A stretch of DNA of 64,000 nucleotides from Cryptomeria japonica (lineage: Eukaryota > Streptophyta > Pinopsida > Cupressales > Cupressaceae), in the NCBI RefSeq assembly GCF_030272615.1, contig NC_081410.1:253503533-253567532 (forward strand), written 5' to 3'. Below the pieces are notes generated by a model. The model saw nothing but the letters and a program-made list of their open reading frames with translations. It was not told the origin of the DNA and made no database searches. Below are positions 35,357 to 49,200 of this stretch, one piece after another. Position 1 is the first letter of the stretch, and every line of letters begins with the position of its first letter. A program made the position numbers and the translations under genes.

Positions 35357-37999
35357 ATGTCTGGTGAAGTGTCACAACCATATAATAGGAGAAGTTTCGT
35401 CATGAACCATTATGCTGCTCTAAATTTCAGAGATATTCCGAGTTACCCAAATCCCATACCCACAGAAATTAGAAAGCATTTGCCCATATTCAGTGGGAAG
35501 AAATCAGAATCAGCATGTCACCATGTTAAAAGATTTTCAGATTTGATAGGAGAATTCGAAATTTGCCAAGAAGATGTATGCATGAAGTTGTTTATTCAGT
35601 CATTAAAAGAGGAAGCAAGAAATTGGTTCTCTTTTTTGCCAGTGAATTCTATTACCTCATGGGAAGAATTGGTTTCAGATTTCATGGATCAATTCGATGA
35701 GAAGGTGAGTGATTCCGACTTACTAAAAGAGTTCACTTATATACAAATCAGAGAAGATGAATTGGTACCCACATTTAACATCAGATTTTCACAAGCTTTG
35801 TCAAAAATTTCTAGAAAGTATAAACTCGATGATAAAGTATGTCTGGATGTTTATATGAGTGCATTTGATGAGAAGATGGGTTTCCTATTGAGAAATAAAG
35901 AACCCAAAACCTTGTATGAAGCCTTTAACACAGCTAGGGATATGGAAAATAACTTGAAATTTGGGATAGCTAAGAGGTTTGTGTCTGCTGTGGTTTCTTG
36001 TCAAAGCACCTTGAATTGTGAAATACCATGTGAGTCTCAGCAAATCATTCCGTGTCTAGGTGCATCAAGCTCTGCAGTTCCAAATGGCTTTTATGATGCA
36101 TGTGTTTTAGATTTAAATGAGAGTCAAGAACCTTTGTTGTTAATGCCGGTTGTCTCTCGCAGTAGTGATGGAATGATCAGTGGGAAGCATTGTGAAAATG
36201 TTGATACAGAGACAGATATATACAAGGGATATGTACCATTTGATTTGTATGCTAGTTATGTTGATTATGTGGCTGCTAATTACCAAGTGAATCATGCATC
36301 TCTCCAGGATAATATTGGTGAAAATAATGATGGTGATGACCATCAATCTTTACATGCTGCTAGTGTATTTGATGTTGAAATACCAAATATAGAGGGATTA
36401 CTAAGTGTTACTGTTTGTGCAAGTGACAATGTGCCATATGATGAAAATCAGAATTGTTTAGTGCAAACAATAGTTGATCCTCATTTAGATATTGATAATC
36501 TTAATTGTGTTGAGGATGAAGTAAATCTATTTTTAGATTTCACTTCAAATTTCACTTCTTGTAATCATGATAATGATCTTTCTATTTTGAAAGTCATGCA
36601 CAAAGTGAATTCAAAAAATTGTGATGGTATGCGTAATTGAAATGAAGATATAGCACACATGGATGGACAAAAGTCTACGAAATCTCACATGGAACAAAAA
36701 GGTGCAATGCAAGTCCAGAAGATTGCAGAACTTAAGAAAGCTCTTGAAGTTGTGGATAAGAAAGTTCAGATATTGGAGAGCCTTCGAGCTGTTGATGAAG
36801 ACTTTCTGCAATATAGTGAAGAGGATTCTTCGGAAAAGGACTGTGAATTGAATGCTTGTATAATTGATGAGCATGCTGATCTAACAGATGGTTTTATGAC
36901 AGAAAATTTTATTGAACATGCTGAAAACTCATCTGATGAAGTAAATTGCAGTGATGTTCATTTTCACTCTTTGGCTGATGACGAGTATTCTATTGGTGAA
37001 GAAGATCAGTTGTGCCAAGATAAGTATGATTATCTTGATTTTCAGAATGATGGTCATAGGATAAAATCTTATGAATGTGAAACATGGAACACTGAGGATT
37101 GTTCCAGCCAAGTTTCATTTTCTTCTTTGTCTGATGAAGATGGTTATGAGGATCTAATGGATGGTATCTTTAGCAATTTTACTAATGCTTTATTCAATGC
37201 TAATATAGATACGGACCAGCCACTTCAGTGTCATAACGTTCATAAAGGGATTGTCCATTTGGTTTCTAACCCTTTGTATGAAGAAATAACTGATCAACCA
37301 GATGTTGTAAATGATGAACCAGTCCATACTACTGATGGAATTCCGAAGAGCAATAGCATGGGTTGCAAAAAATTATTTCATGATGAAGGTAATAGGCATG
37401 GATTATGTGATGATCATTTAAAACCACAAATGAATGTGTTTCAGGGGGATGTAAGTATGGATGAAAAAGATTCAGCTGAGGATTTGCTTCAGCCGGAGGT
37501 ACGCATTCTTTTCGATGAATGGGATGTTGAGAATGCAGAGGTTCTCAGTTTGATGAGCAAAGATAGTATGAGGTGTGATCAACGTAGTGAAGTAGCACAT
37601 CTGGATGGTAATGTTCATGTTCCTTGTTTGCTTCGGTTGACTAATAATGCCTCTCATTCTATGAATTTAAATGATAACAAGGTGAGTGCTGATAGGAATT
37701 GCAATGTTGAAAATGAGTGTTTTATTTTCCAAGTTCAGCATGATGATGTCCTTGCAAATGGTAGAATTGATTGGGATAATGAGATGCATGGTATCTTGTG
37801 GGAAGGCCTCTATGGTGAATTGTCTCATATTTTTACTTGTGTTGAAGTAGTGCATAGTTACAAAGTTCAGAATCAGACAAGAGGTAAGCACACTAGCTGT
37901 TTCAGTAATGAGACAAAAGAGGTGGATTTTAAAAGCTATGCTCAGTTGTTACTGGAAGGTGCCTTTGTTTGGATCATGGTATTAAGTGATGAGAATTAG
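35357..37999 (+). pseudogene. gag-like 880-codon ORF, INT1 copy (one stop)
   Basis: From ATG at 35357 (MSGEVSQPYN) the frame runs 881 codons to a TAG at 37997, interrupted once by TGA at 36638-36640 where INT2 has TGC (Cys). Residues about 30-200 are a Ty3/gypsy capsid (retrotransposon gag) domain: YPNPIP near the start, then HLPIFSGKKSESACHH, EEARNWF-FLPVNSITSWEEL and the basic/aromatic helix before LLRNKEPKTLYEAF. The remainder, about 650 residues, is acidic and Asp/Asn/Ser-rich with a short coiled coil (IAELKKALEVVDKKVQILE, near 36725-36780). I see no zinc knuckle, protease, RT or integrase. The product could assemble particles that need enzymes from other elements. Confidence 0.8.
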
Positions 38000-38272
38000 A
38001 TTTTTGACAGAGGTAATTACTAAAGATTGTTTGAGCAGCTTGTATTCAGTTTTAAGCGTGTTTGTATCTATTGTATAGTTGCTTTGCTTCAGTTGTGTGG
38101 TTTTCAATAAGGTGCCTTGCTGTTTGGGTAGAATAAGGAAGCCCTATTTTTGAAATGAGATGAGAAGAGAAGATTTGAGAGAAGAATGATCCGTTTTTGG
38201 GCGGCTTGCTTAACCAAAGATATCCAGATTCTTGTGTTGATCTTGCAATCAAGCATCCCCAGTCAGAGCCAC

Positions 38273-41200
38273 TATTGGGACTGATTAAAATTGAATCATG
38301 TTTAGAGGCCCATTTCAAAATTTTGCCCTGCATTTCCAAATGATTAAAATAAGTCAGTTTCAATGGCCTAGTTAGCAAGGGGGTAAAATGGAGCCGGTTG
38401 ATTTTCAGAGGGTAAGGCTCGGGATTCATGTCCCACACCTTTCATTTGGCCTATGCAGTGATGTGCAACTTTTAGAATTCAGTTTAAATAAGTTTACTAG
38501 GTACCCATTTTGAGGGGTGAGCTGAAAGTGCATTCTAGGCACAAGTGCAAATTTTATTAAGTAGCCTACTTTGGGTGTTTATATCTTTTGCCATGTTTAT
38601 TATCATGAAGAATTTCAAAATGGATTGAATTTTATGCATAAATGTGAGTCAACATGCAAAATTTCAAGTCCTTATGAATCCGTTTGTAGTTTGTGATGTT
38701 TGCACAAGTGTAAAAATGTCCTTGTGAGCGTCATGTCAGAATGCTTGTTCCGGGCTAATGTTGGTATAAATGGTGAGCTATGTTTCAAATTTAAAGTCTC
38801 TACTAATCCGTTTGATCGATTTTCAAAAGAGCTCCTTTTGCCATCAAATTTAGTTATCCGCACTCCAGTGTTATATCAGTTAATGTAGCCGTTTTGGTGA
38901 GCGTGCCGTTTGCATCCTGTCAGTCTGGTGATCGAATTGAGAATTCAAAGATTTAAAATGTAGTTTAAGGTATCTATGTTTCAAATTTGAGGACCCACGG
39001 AGGTCGTTTGATATTTTTGAGAAAGGCATCATGTGTTACCAGAACATTGACTTCATCAGGTCTGCAGTGTCGACAAAGCCAGCTGGCCATTTTCGGAAAT
39101 TAATATCTCTTCGCTTGGGGCTCATCTTGAGAAACCATTTCGTAGATGTCATCCTTGTATATCAAAGTACATGCCTGTCAGATGGCGAGCTCCAGAAAGA
39201 TGTTTTGATAGGTTTGAAAATTACGTCTTCGCGATTAAATGCAAAAATTGTGGCGTAATTGCTTGAAGGTTGTAAAATGCGGATTAATGATCCGAAAACG
39301 ATGCCGATCATTTCCAGAGGTATGTTTGAGGTCCGTGAAGCATTCCAAGGGTCAGTTGCATGAAAACGAAATTTTTTTTAGTCGGACCCACTTTGGGGCC
39401 CGACCTGGCTCATGCCCGTGCATTAATTTCATGGCGAAGTGGTCTTAATTCAGAGTAATGTATATCAATGTTAGCTCGACTGTAATTCACCAGTAGGATG
39501 GAGAGAGGCGACTTCAGTGTACTTGTTGTTTATGGATTGATGGATATATATTTGAAATGAAAATGTATAAGCCATTTTTAAAAAAAAAGTGTTTGATGAA
39601 CTAGATGCTGCTGGCCATTTTTCCAATGAGATGCCATATTGCCCAATAATGCATGGAATGATTTAGGCAGCCATTAAAAAACTCTCAGCAAATCCAATTG
39701 ATGGATTAGAACCTTCAACAAAGTGGTAAATGGGCAGCATAGTGAATAGTAAATGCAATTAAATTGCAATGTCTTCCCTCCAATGGCAGCATAGAAGTTG
39801 AAAGAGGGCATCATGAAGTTTCTGGCAAATGAAAATTTCCATTCCTTCCTCTCATATACAACAGCCCCATGGTGAAATTCCAAGCAAATGCAAGTGGTTG
39901 TTTGAGACCACATTTAATGTGCAACTTACGGAAAGTGGCATGCTGAAGCAATCATGCCAACACCCATTTCTCCCTTTGGTAGCAGCTACAGCAGCAAACT
40001 AAAACATTTAAACAAATGCATTGGCTACCATAAGACCTAGCCAAAATCCTCCTCTCCCTGTGCATGGTGCATGAACTATGAAGCACGGAAGAAGGCATTT
40101 AAAAAACTCTCAGCAAATCCAACGTGGCTATGGCAGCAGAAGTTTTTTTTTTATAAAAAAATGAAAATGCTATTGGCTGCTGTAAAGCCATCCCCTCCCC
40201 TATGTAAAAACGTGGCAGATGGCATTTTCTTTTGAAGAAGAGTCTTCCTCCTTCATCCCTGCGTGGCTATCCCTCTATGTGAGTTAAACAACATGAAAAA
40301 CTTTTAAACAAATGCACAGGGCAGCCTTCTCCATGACGTGGTGGATGGGGAAAGAAGTTTAATGCAAATAAATATATATGGAATATACAAATTCGACCCT
40401 AGTAGCAGTCTCTTTGTGTTTGGTATGAAGCAAAGGCCATCGAATTCCAAGCACATGCAAAGAAATCACCATTAAAACTCAGAGAGAAGCTCCAAAGTGC
40501 AGCTACAGGCATAATGCATTATCCCACATGCACTCGGAAGTGTTATTTTTAAATGTTTATAAGCAAAACTCCACGCATGTATAATGTCTAAACCATAAAT
40601 GTTTTTGACGAATGGTGCCTATGGGCACCCAAGGCAGGCCCACATGCGAGCACGGATCTCGAGGCAACATAGGAGTTGATTGGATGGCGACTAGGTGGAC
40701 CCCACGGAGACACGCTTCTCGAGGCAAGTAGGCAAAATTTTGCAGAGAAAGGTCGGGTTAACGAGTTAGCAAGTTCAAGATGGATCGACGGTGCACGCTA
40801 TTTCGTGAAAGGAAGATGCACGCGAGTTACACCCTGCGAAATAGCGAAAGTGAACGAGAGTCGTCCACGTGTCGTGATAGTTGGCAGTCCAGCAGGCAGG
40901 TCCCGGTGAGGTGGCACACAGTTGGTGCACAGGTGGTAGTGTAGTGGTGATGACGTGGCGGCCAAGTGGCAGTGATGAAGCAGATGACATGGCGGTAATG
41001 AGGTGTCATCCCAAGTGGGGTCCTATCAACCCCATCAACCAATCAGAGGCCACCACGTGGCAAGGCGTCAGAGCACAAATGGAGGCAAAAATCAAAATTA
41101 AAATGAATAAATGATATAGTTCTGACTATATTAAAATTTGAAATATTTAAATGACTGAGCACAAATGGGATTTAATTCGCCCAGGGTCTAAATTTTGGCC

Positions 41201-42273
41201 AAAATATAAACCATTATATATCGCCGGAAAGCTCTCGGAGTGAAGAATCTGATTATTAGGTTAATTTTGACAAATGTGGGATAGTTTGGTGGCAGTTTCC
41301 ATAGGCACAAAATTCAGTTAGAGAGGAGACACTTGGCAATTCAGTTGCAGATTTGATTTTCTTCCCTCCTCTTTTTATTCGGAATTCTTCTCAGTTGTAA
41401 GGGTTATAGAAATTTGGAAAATGCTCCAGATTTGATGGCTTCCACTTTCTGAATATCATGACCCAGATTTGTGAATGCTTCTATTTTGGTTTCAGGGTAC
41501 AGAGATTGTAGTGCATTGTTGTAAATGTGATTTTAGTTGCAGGTCTTGCTTGTGTCAGGCATGAGTAAATTCCTCACAGTATTGTCTCTAACTACGCATT
41601 TCATTATCATAAATTGAATCCTCAAGGAGGATGAAGATTTGTCAATTTTAAGGAAATTGTGTGACTATTTATAGGTATCCTTCAAGGAAGGTTTTAAATT
41701 CTATAGTCAGTCGTGAATGATGAAATGTGTATCCAGATCTGATAAATTTGTGAATAAATCAAATAGTGCATTAATATAAGGTATTTGTGCATGAATATTT
41801 TGTTTAAGGAAAATAAGCTTGCATCTATGATTCATATTTGTAGTTCTGTCTGTGACTCTGTTGCCCAATGAACAAGGCATTGGTCTTGCAAGTTTGGGGA
41901 TGTTTTCGGATATATATTTTAAACGACAAATCTAATTTCCCTTCATGTTTAGGGGTGTTTGTTTTCCATTCTTTCCAAGCTCTGTTTCATCCTATTGTTT
42001 GTACAGATCTAGCCAATTTGTAATGTTTCTTAACCTGTTGAGCTTGTGAAATGATTTATCTGCTTAGTCTTGATGTAGTTATGCGTCTGTAATTGTTGTA
42101 TTTAATGCATCAAAAGGGTGTCCCCCCCTAGGTCTAGCAGAACCTGAAGTGCAGGAGGATCATTAGGATACTATGTTATGTTGTCCAAGCCCTGAGGTGT
42201 TTCATTGATTGAGATTGGCTATCTCATAGATAGATTTACAGGTATCTTGGGTTATCATTTTTGGTGAACAACA
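38273..42273 (+). repeat. LTR3 of composite (4,001 bp)
   Basis: It starts TATTGGGACTG and ends GTGAACAACA. Its 5' part shares variants with LTR4 (CAGTTTAAATAAG near 38483 against CAGTTTGGATAAG in LTR1/2). Its 3' part shares variants with LTR2 (CGCCGGAAAGCTCTCGGAGTGAAG near 41222 split by few differences). Both TATA box and G-box cluster are present. Confidence 0.9.
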
Positions 42274-42277
42274 AAAA

Positions 42278-42295
42278 TGGCGACTCTGCTGGGGA
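42278..42295 (+). other. PBS of INT2
   Basis: TGGCGACTCTGCTGGGGA, four bases after the LTR3 end. Further PBS-like words follow at 42383, 42628 and 42901. Confidence 0.8.
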
Positions 42296-43312
42296 GTAAA
42301 TGAACTGTCAAGAGCCTCTAGTTAAGAAAGAATTAATTCATATAAGGTTGAGATTATCCCATCCGAGCCACCACCACAAAAATGGCGACTCTGCTAGGGA
42401 AGCTGAATAGAAATTGCCTAATTTCATCCAGTTAGTTAGTCCATTGTGTATGCACAGAGTGTAAATTGATTTTATGGCGAAGAGAATAGTTCTCATTCTG
42501 GATCTGTAACATGATATGTTTTACATGTCATATATTACATGAAGGAGTAACAAATAAAAGTTATATTGCTTAGTTGTGAGCAAGTCCTTGCAGCTGTATG
42601 CAAATTTTTCCCCAATTCCTTATTGGGTGGCGACTCTAGTCTCTGTACCAGTGCTTGAAGGAAGTTTGTATTCCAAGACTTTCACAAGATTATTAGATAA
42701 TCTTATGAATCATATTATGGTGCAGATGGTTTAATTAGCAAATTCATAGATAAGTGCTTTCATCATAAAAGCTTGATAAGAAAAGTGCAGTAATAGCCTG
42801 GAAGAGTGAATTGGTTGTAGTGAGATTGAAGGAGATAGTAAAGAATTTGAATGTGTGTTGAATGGTGTTCTCCTGTTCAAAATATCCTCTGTGCAAGAGG
42901 TGGCGACTCTGTGATAAAAGACCGTGCTGAAAGTGGAAGTAAATCTCCAGATCTACAAGAGTTTACAGCTGCAAATCTCCAAGTATTTTTTTCAGAGGTT
43001 TCAAATGCAAAGATATGTGCTCTGAAAATTAGAATGTGTAATGTCATTTTCCCATTTAGTGAACAACACTAGTTTAAAGGGAAAGAGAGAATCTCAAAAT
43101 TGATTTGCATATCTATGCTGCTAAAATATTCAGCGTATGTTATCCTCTGTAGTATGCAAATGTGGAAGAACTTTATGTCAAGCAATGTTAAGGAATAGAT
43201 TTGAATAAGCATATGTGCTTGAAGTTTTCTATCCAAGATTTTATAATCATTTGTGGAAGTAAGAAAAATAAATAGTGAAGTTTTTCAGTCTTATGTGTTT
43301 CCACATAGAGCC
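42296..43312 (+). other. INT2 leader with PBS-like repeats
   Basis: Same 1-kb leader as in INT1 with few substitutions. The second PBS-like word (42383, TGGCGACTCTGCTAGGGA) is almost as good a match as the true one. No gene is seen. Confidence 0.6.
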
Positions 43313-45955
43313 ATGCCTGGTGAAGTGTCACAACCATATAATAGGAGAAGTTTCGTCATGAACCATTATGCTGCTCTAAATTTCAGAGATATTCCGGGTT
43401 ACCCAAATCCCATACCAACAGAAATTAGAAAGCATTTGCCCATATTCAGTGGGAAGAAATCAGAATCAGCATGTCACCATGTTAAAAGATTTTCAGATTT
43501 GATAGGAGAATTCGAAATTCGCCAAGAAGATGTATGCATGAAGTTGTTTATTCAGTCATTAAAAGAGGAAGCAAGAAATTGGTTCCCTTTTTTGCCAGTG
43601 AATTCTATTACCTCATGGGAAGAATTGGTTTCAGATTTTATGGATCAATTCGATGAGAAGGTGAGTGATTCCGACTTACTAAAAGAGTTCACTTATATAC
43701 AAATCAGAGAAGATGAACTGGTACCCACATTTAACATCAGATTTTCACAAGCTTTGTCCAAAATTTCTAGAAAGTATAAACTCGATGATAAAGTATGTTT
43801 GGATGTTTATATGAGTGCATTTGATGAGAAGACGGGTTTCCTATTGAGAAATAAAGAACCCAAAACCTTGTATGAAGCCTTTAACACAGCTAGGGATATG
43901 GAAAATAACTTGAAATTTGGGATAGCTAAGAGGTTTGTGTCTGCTATGGTTTCTTGTCAAAGCACCTTCAATGGTGAAATACCATGTGAGTCTCAGCAAA
44001 TCATTCCGTGTCTAGGTGCATCAACCTCTGCAGTTCCAAATGGCTTTTATGATGCATGTGTTTTAGATTTAAATGAGAGTCAAGAACCTTTGTTGTTAAT
44101 GCCGGTTGTCTCTCGCAGTAGTGATGGAATGATTAGTGGGAAGCATTGTGAAAATGTTGATACAGAGACAGATATATACAAGGGATATGTACCATTTGAT
44201 TTGTATGCCAGTTATGTTGATTATGTGGCTGCTAATTACCAAGTGAATCATGCATCTCTCCAGGATAATATTGGTGAAAATAATGATGGTGATGACCATC
44301 AATCTTTACATTCTGCTAATGTATTTGATGTTGAAATACCAAATACAGAGGGATTACTAAGTGTTGCTATTTGTGCAAGCGAAAATGTGCCATATGATGA
44401 AAATCAGAATTGTTTAGTGCAAACAATAGTTGATCCTCATTTAGATATTGATAATCTTATTTGTGTTGAGGATGAAGTAAATCTATTTTCAGATTTCACT
44501 TCAAATTTCACTTCTTGTAATCATGATGATGATCTTTCTATTTTGAAAGTCATGCACAAAGTGAATTCAAAAAATTGTGATGGTATGCGTAATTGCAATG
44601 AAGATATAGCACACATGGATGGACAAAAGTCTACGAAATCTCACATGGAACAAAAAGGTGCAATGCAAGTCCAGAAGATTGCAGAACTTAAGAAAGCTCT
44701 TGAAGTTGTGGATAAGAAAGTTCAGATATTGGAGAGCCTTCGAGCTGTTGATGAAGACCTTCTGCAATATAGTGAAGAGGATTCTTCGGAAAAGGACTGT
44801 GAATTGAATGCTTGTATAATTGATGAGCATGCTGATCTAACAGATGGTTTTATGACAAAAATTTTTATTGAACATGCTGAAAACTCATCTGATGAAGTAA
44901 ATTGCAGCGATGTTCATTTTCATTCTTTGGCTGATGACAAGTATTCTATTGGTGAAGAAGATCAGTTGTGCCAAGATAAGTATGATTATCTTGATTTTCA
45001 GAATGATGGTCATAGGATAAAATCTTATGAATGTGAAACATGGAACACTGAGGATTGTTCCAACCAAGTTTCATTTTCTTCTTTGTCTGATGAAGATGGT
45101 TATGAGGATCTAATGGATGGTATCTTTAGCAATTTTACTAATGCTTTATTCAATGCTGATATAGATACGGACCAGCCACTTCAGTGTCATAACGTTCATA
45201 AAGGGATTGTCCATTTGGTTTCTAACCCTTTGTATGAAGAAATAACTGATCAACCAGATGTTGTAAATGATGAACCAATCCATAATATTGATGGAATTCC
45301 AAACAGCAATAGCATGGGTTGTAAAAAATTATTTCATGATGAAGGTAATAGGCATGGATTATGTGATGATCATTTAAAACCACAAATGAAAGTGTTTTAG
45401 GGGGATGTAAGTATGGATGAAAAAGATTCAGCTGAGGATTTGCTTCAGCCGGAGGTACGCATTCTTTTTGATGAATGGGATGTTGAGAATGCAGAGGTTC
45501 TTAGGTTGATGAGCAAGGATAGTATGAGGTGTGATCAACGTAGTGAAGTAGCACATCTAGATGGTAATGTTCATGTTCCTTGTTTGCTTAGGTTGACTAG
45601 TAATGCCTCTCATTCTATGAATTTAAATGATAACAAGGTGAGTGCTGATAGGAATTGCAATGTTGAAAATGAGTGTTTTATTTTCCAAGTTCAGCATGAT
45701 GATGTCCTTGCAAATGGTAGAATTGATTGGGATAATGAGATGCATGGTATCTTGCGGGAAGGCCTCTATGGTGAATTCTCTCATATTTTTACTTGTGTTG
45801 AAGTAGTGCATGGTTACACAGTTCAGAATCAGACAAGAGGTAAGCACACTAGTTGTTTCAGTAATGAGACAAAAGAGGTGGATTTTAAAAGCTATGCTCA
45901 GTTGTTACTAGAAGGTGCCTTTGTTTGGATCATGGTATTAAGTGATGAGAATTAG
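43313..45955 (+). pseudogene. gag-like 880-codon ORF, INT2 copy (one stop)
   Basis: Exactly the same length as the INT1 copy (881 codons including the terminator). It is interrupted once, by TAG at 45398-45400 where INT1 reads CAG (Gln) in VFQGD. The 695 codons before it are open and include the capsid domain (HLPIFSGKK, EEARNWFPFLPVNS, SWEELVSDFMDQF) and the acidic tail. The 180 codons after it are open too. Each copy is intact where the other is broken, so the parent ORF was open until recently. Amino-acid differences from INT1 are scattered and few. Confidence 0.8.
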
Positions 45956-46228
45956 ATTTTTGACAGAGGTAATTACTAAAGATTGTTTGAGCAGCTTGTA
46001 TTCAGTTTTAAGCGTGTTTGTATCTATTGTATAGTTGCTTTGCTTCAGTTGTGTGGTTTTCAATAAGGTGCCCTACTATTTGGGTAGAATAAGGAAGCCC
46101 TATTTTTGAAATGAGATGAGAAGAGAAGATTTGAGAGAAGAATGATCCGTTTTTGGGCGGCTTGCTTAACCAAAGATATCCAGATTCTTGTGTTGATCTT
46201 GCAATCAAGCATCCCCAGTCAGAGCCAC

Positions 46229-49200
46229 TATTGGGACTGATTAAAATTGAATCAAGTTTAGAGGCCCATTTCAAAATTTTGCCCTGCATTTCCAAATGAT
46301 TAAAATAAGTCAGTTTCAATGGCCTAGTTAGCAAGGGGGTAAAATGGAGCCGGTTGATTTCCAGAGGGTAAGGCTAAGGATTCATGTCCCACACCTTTCA
46401 TTTGGCCTATGCAGTGATGTGCAACTTTCAGAATTCAGTTTAAATAAGTTTACTAGGTACCCATTTTGAGGGGTGAGCTGAAAGTGCATTCTAGGCACAA
46501 GTGCAAATTTTATTAAGTAGCCTACTTTGGGTGTTTATATCTTTTGCCATGTTTATTATCATGAATAATTTCAAAATGGATTGAATTTTATGCATAAATG
46601 TGAGTCAACATGCAAAATTTCAAGTCCTTATGAATCCGTTTGTAGTTTGTGATGTTTGCACAAGTGTAAAAATGTCCTGGTGAGCGTCATGTCAGAATGT
46701 TTGTTCTGGGCTAATGTTGGTATAAATGGTGAGCTGCGTTCCAAATTTAAAGGCTCTACCAATACGTTTGATCAGTTTTCAAAAGAGCTCATTTTGCCAT
46801 CAAATTCAATTATCCGCACTCCAGTGTTATATCAGTTAATGTAGCCGTTTTGGTGAGCGTGCCGTTTGCATCCTGTCATTCTGGTGATCAAATTGAGAAT
46901 TCAAAGATTTAATATGTACTTTAAGGTACCTATGTTTCAAATTTGAGGACCCATGGAGGTCGTTTGATATTTTTGAGAAAGGCATCATGTGTTGCCAGAA
47001 CATTGACTTCATCAGGTCCGCAGTGTCGACAAAGCCAGCTGGTCATTTTTGGAAATTAATATCTCTTCGCTTGGGACTCGTCTTGCGAAACCATTTGGTA
47101 GATGTCATCCTTGTATATCAAAGTACTTGCCTATCAGATGGCGAGCTGCAGAAAGATGTTTTGAAAGGTTTGAAAATTACGTCTTCGCGATTAAATGCAA
47201 AAATTGTGGCGTAATTGCCTGAAGGTTGTAAAATGCGGATTAATGATCCGAAAATGATGCCGATCATTTCCAGAGGTATGTTTGAGGTCCGTGAAGCATT
47301 CCAAGGGTCAGTTGCATGAAAACAAAATTTTTTTTAGTCGGACCCACTTTGGGGCCCGACCTAGCTCATGCCCGTGCATTAATTTCATGGCGAAGTGGTC
47401 TTAATTCAGAGTAATGTATATCAATGTTAGCTCGACTATAATTCACTAGTAGGATGGAGAGAGGCGACTTCAGTGTACTTGTTGTTTATGGATTGATGGA
47501 TATATATTTGAAATGAAAATGTATAAGCCATTTTAAAAAAAAATGTGTTTGATGAACTAGATGCTGCTGACCATTTTTCCAATGAGATGCCATATTGCCC
47601 AATAATGCATGGACTGATTTAGGCAGCCATTAAAAAACTCTCAGCAAATCCAATTGATGGATTAGAACCTTCAACAAAGTGGTAAATGGGCAGCATAGTG
47701 AATAGTAAATGCAATTAAATTGTAATGTCTTCCCTCCAATGGCAGCATAGAAGTTGAAAGAGGGCATCATGAACTTTCTGGCAAATGAAAATTGCCATTC
47801 CTTCCTCTCATATACAGAAGCCCCATGGTGAAATTCCAAGCAAATGCAAGTGGTTGTTTGAGACCACATTCAATGTGAAACTTACGGAAAGTGGCATGCT
47901 GAAGCAATCATGCCAACACCCATTTCTCCCTTTGGTAGTAGCTACAGCAGCAAACTAAAACATTTAAACAAATGCATTGGCTACCATAAGACCTAGCCAA
48001 AATCCTCCTCTCCCTGTGCATGGTGCATGAACTGTGAAGCACTGAAGAAGGCATTTAAAAAACTCTCAGCAAATCCAACGTGGCTATGGCAGCAGAAGTT
48101 TTTTTTTTATAAAAAAATGAAAATGCTATTGGCTGCTATAAAGCCATCCCCTCCCCTATGTAAAAACGTGGCAGATGGCATTTTATTTTGAAGAAGAGTC
48201 TTCCTCCTTCATCCCTACCTGGCTATCCCTCTGTGTGAGTTAAAAAACATGAAAAACTTTTAAACAAATGCACAGGGTAGCGTTCTCCATGATGTGGTGG
48301 ATGGGGAAAGAAGTTTAATACAAATTAATGTATATGGAAAATACAAATTCGACCCTGGTAGCAGTCTCTTTGTTTTTGGTATGAAGCAAAGGCCATCGAA
48401 TTCCAAGCACATGCAAAGAAATCACCATTAAAACTCAGAGAGAAGCTCCAAAGTGCAGCTACAGGCATAATGCATTATCCCACATGCACTCGGAAGTGTT
48501 ATTTTTAAATGTTTATAAGCAAAGATCCATGCATGTATAATGTCTAAGCCATAAATGCTATTGACGAATGGTGCCTATGGGTGCCCAAGGCAGGCCCACA
48601 AGCGAGCATGGATCTCGAGGCAACGAAGGAGTTGACTAGATGGCGACTAGGTGGACCCCACATAGACACACTTCCCGAGGCAGGTAGGCAAAATTTTGCA
48701 GAGAAAGGTCGGGTTAACGAGTGAGCAAGTTCAAGATGGATCGATGGTGCGCGCTATTTCGCGAAAGGAAGATGCACGCGAGTTACACCTTGTGAAATAG
48801 CGAAAGTGAACGAGAGCCGTCCACGTGTTGTGGTAGGTGGCAGTCCAGCAGGCGGATCTCGGTGAGGTGGCACACAGTTGGCGCATAGGTGGCAGTCTAG
48901 TGGTGATGACGTGGCGGCCAAGTGGCAGTGACGAAGCAGATGATGTGGCGGTGATGAGGTGTCATCCCAGGTGGCATCCGATCAACCCCATCAACCAATC
49001 AGAGGCCGCCACGTGGCAAGGTGTCAGAGCACAAATGGAGGCAAAAATCAAAATTAAAATGAATAAATGATATAGTTCTAACTATATTAAAATTTGAAAT
49101 ATTTAAATGACTGAGCACAAATGGGATTTAATTCGCCCAGGGTCTAAATTTTGGCCAAAATATAAAGCATTATATATCGTCGGAAAGCTCTCAGAGTGAG

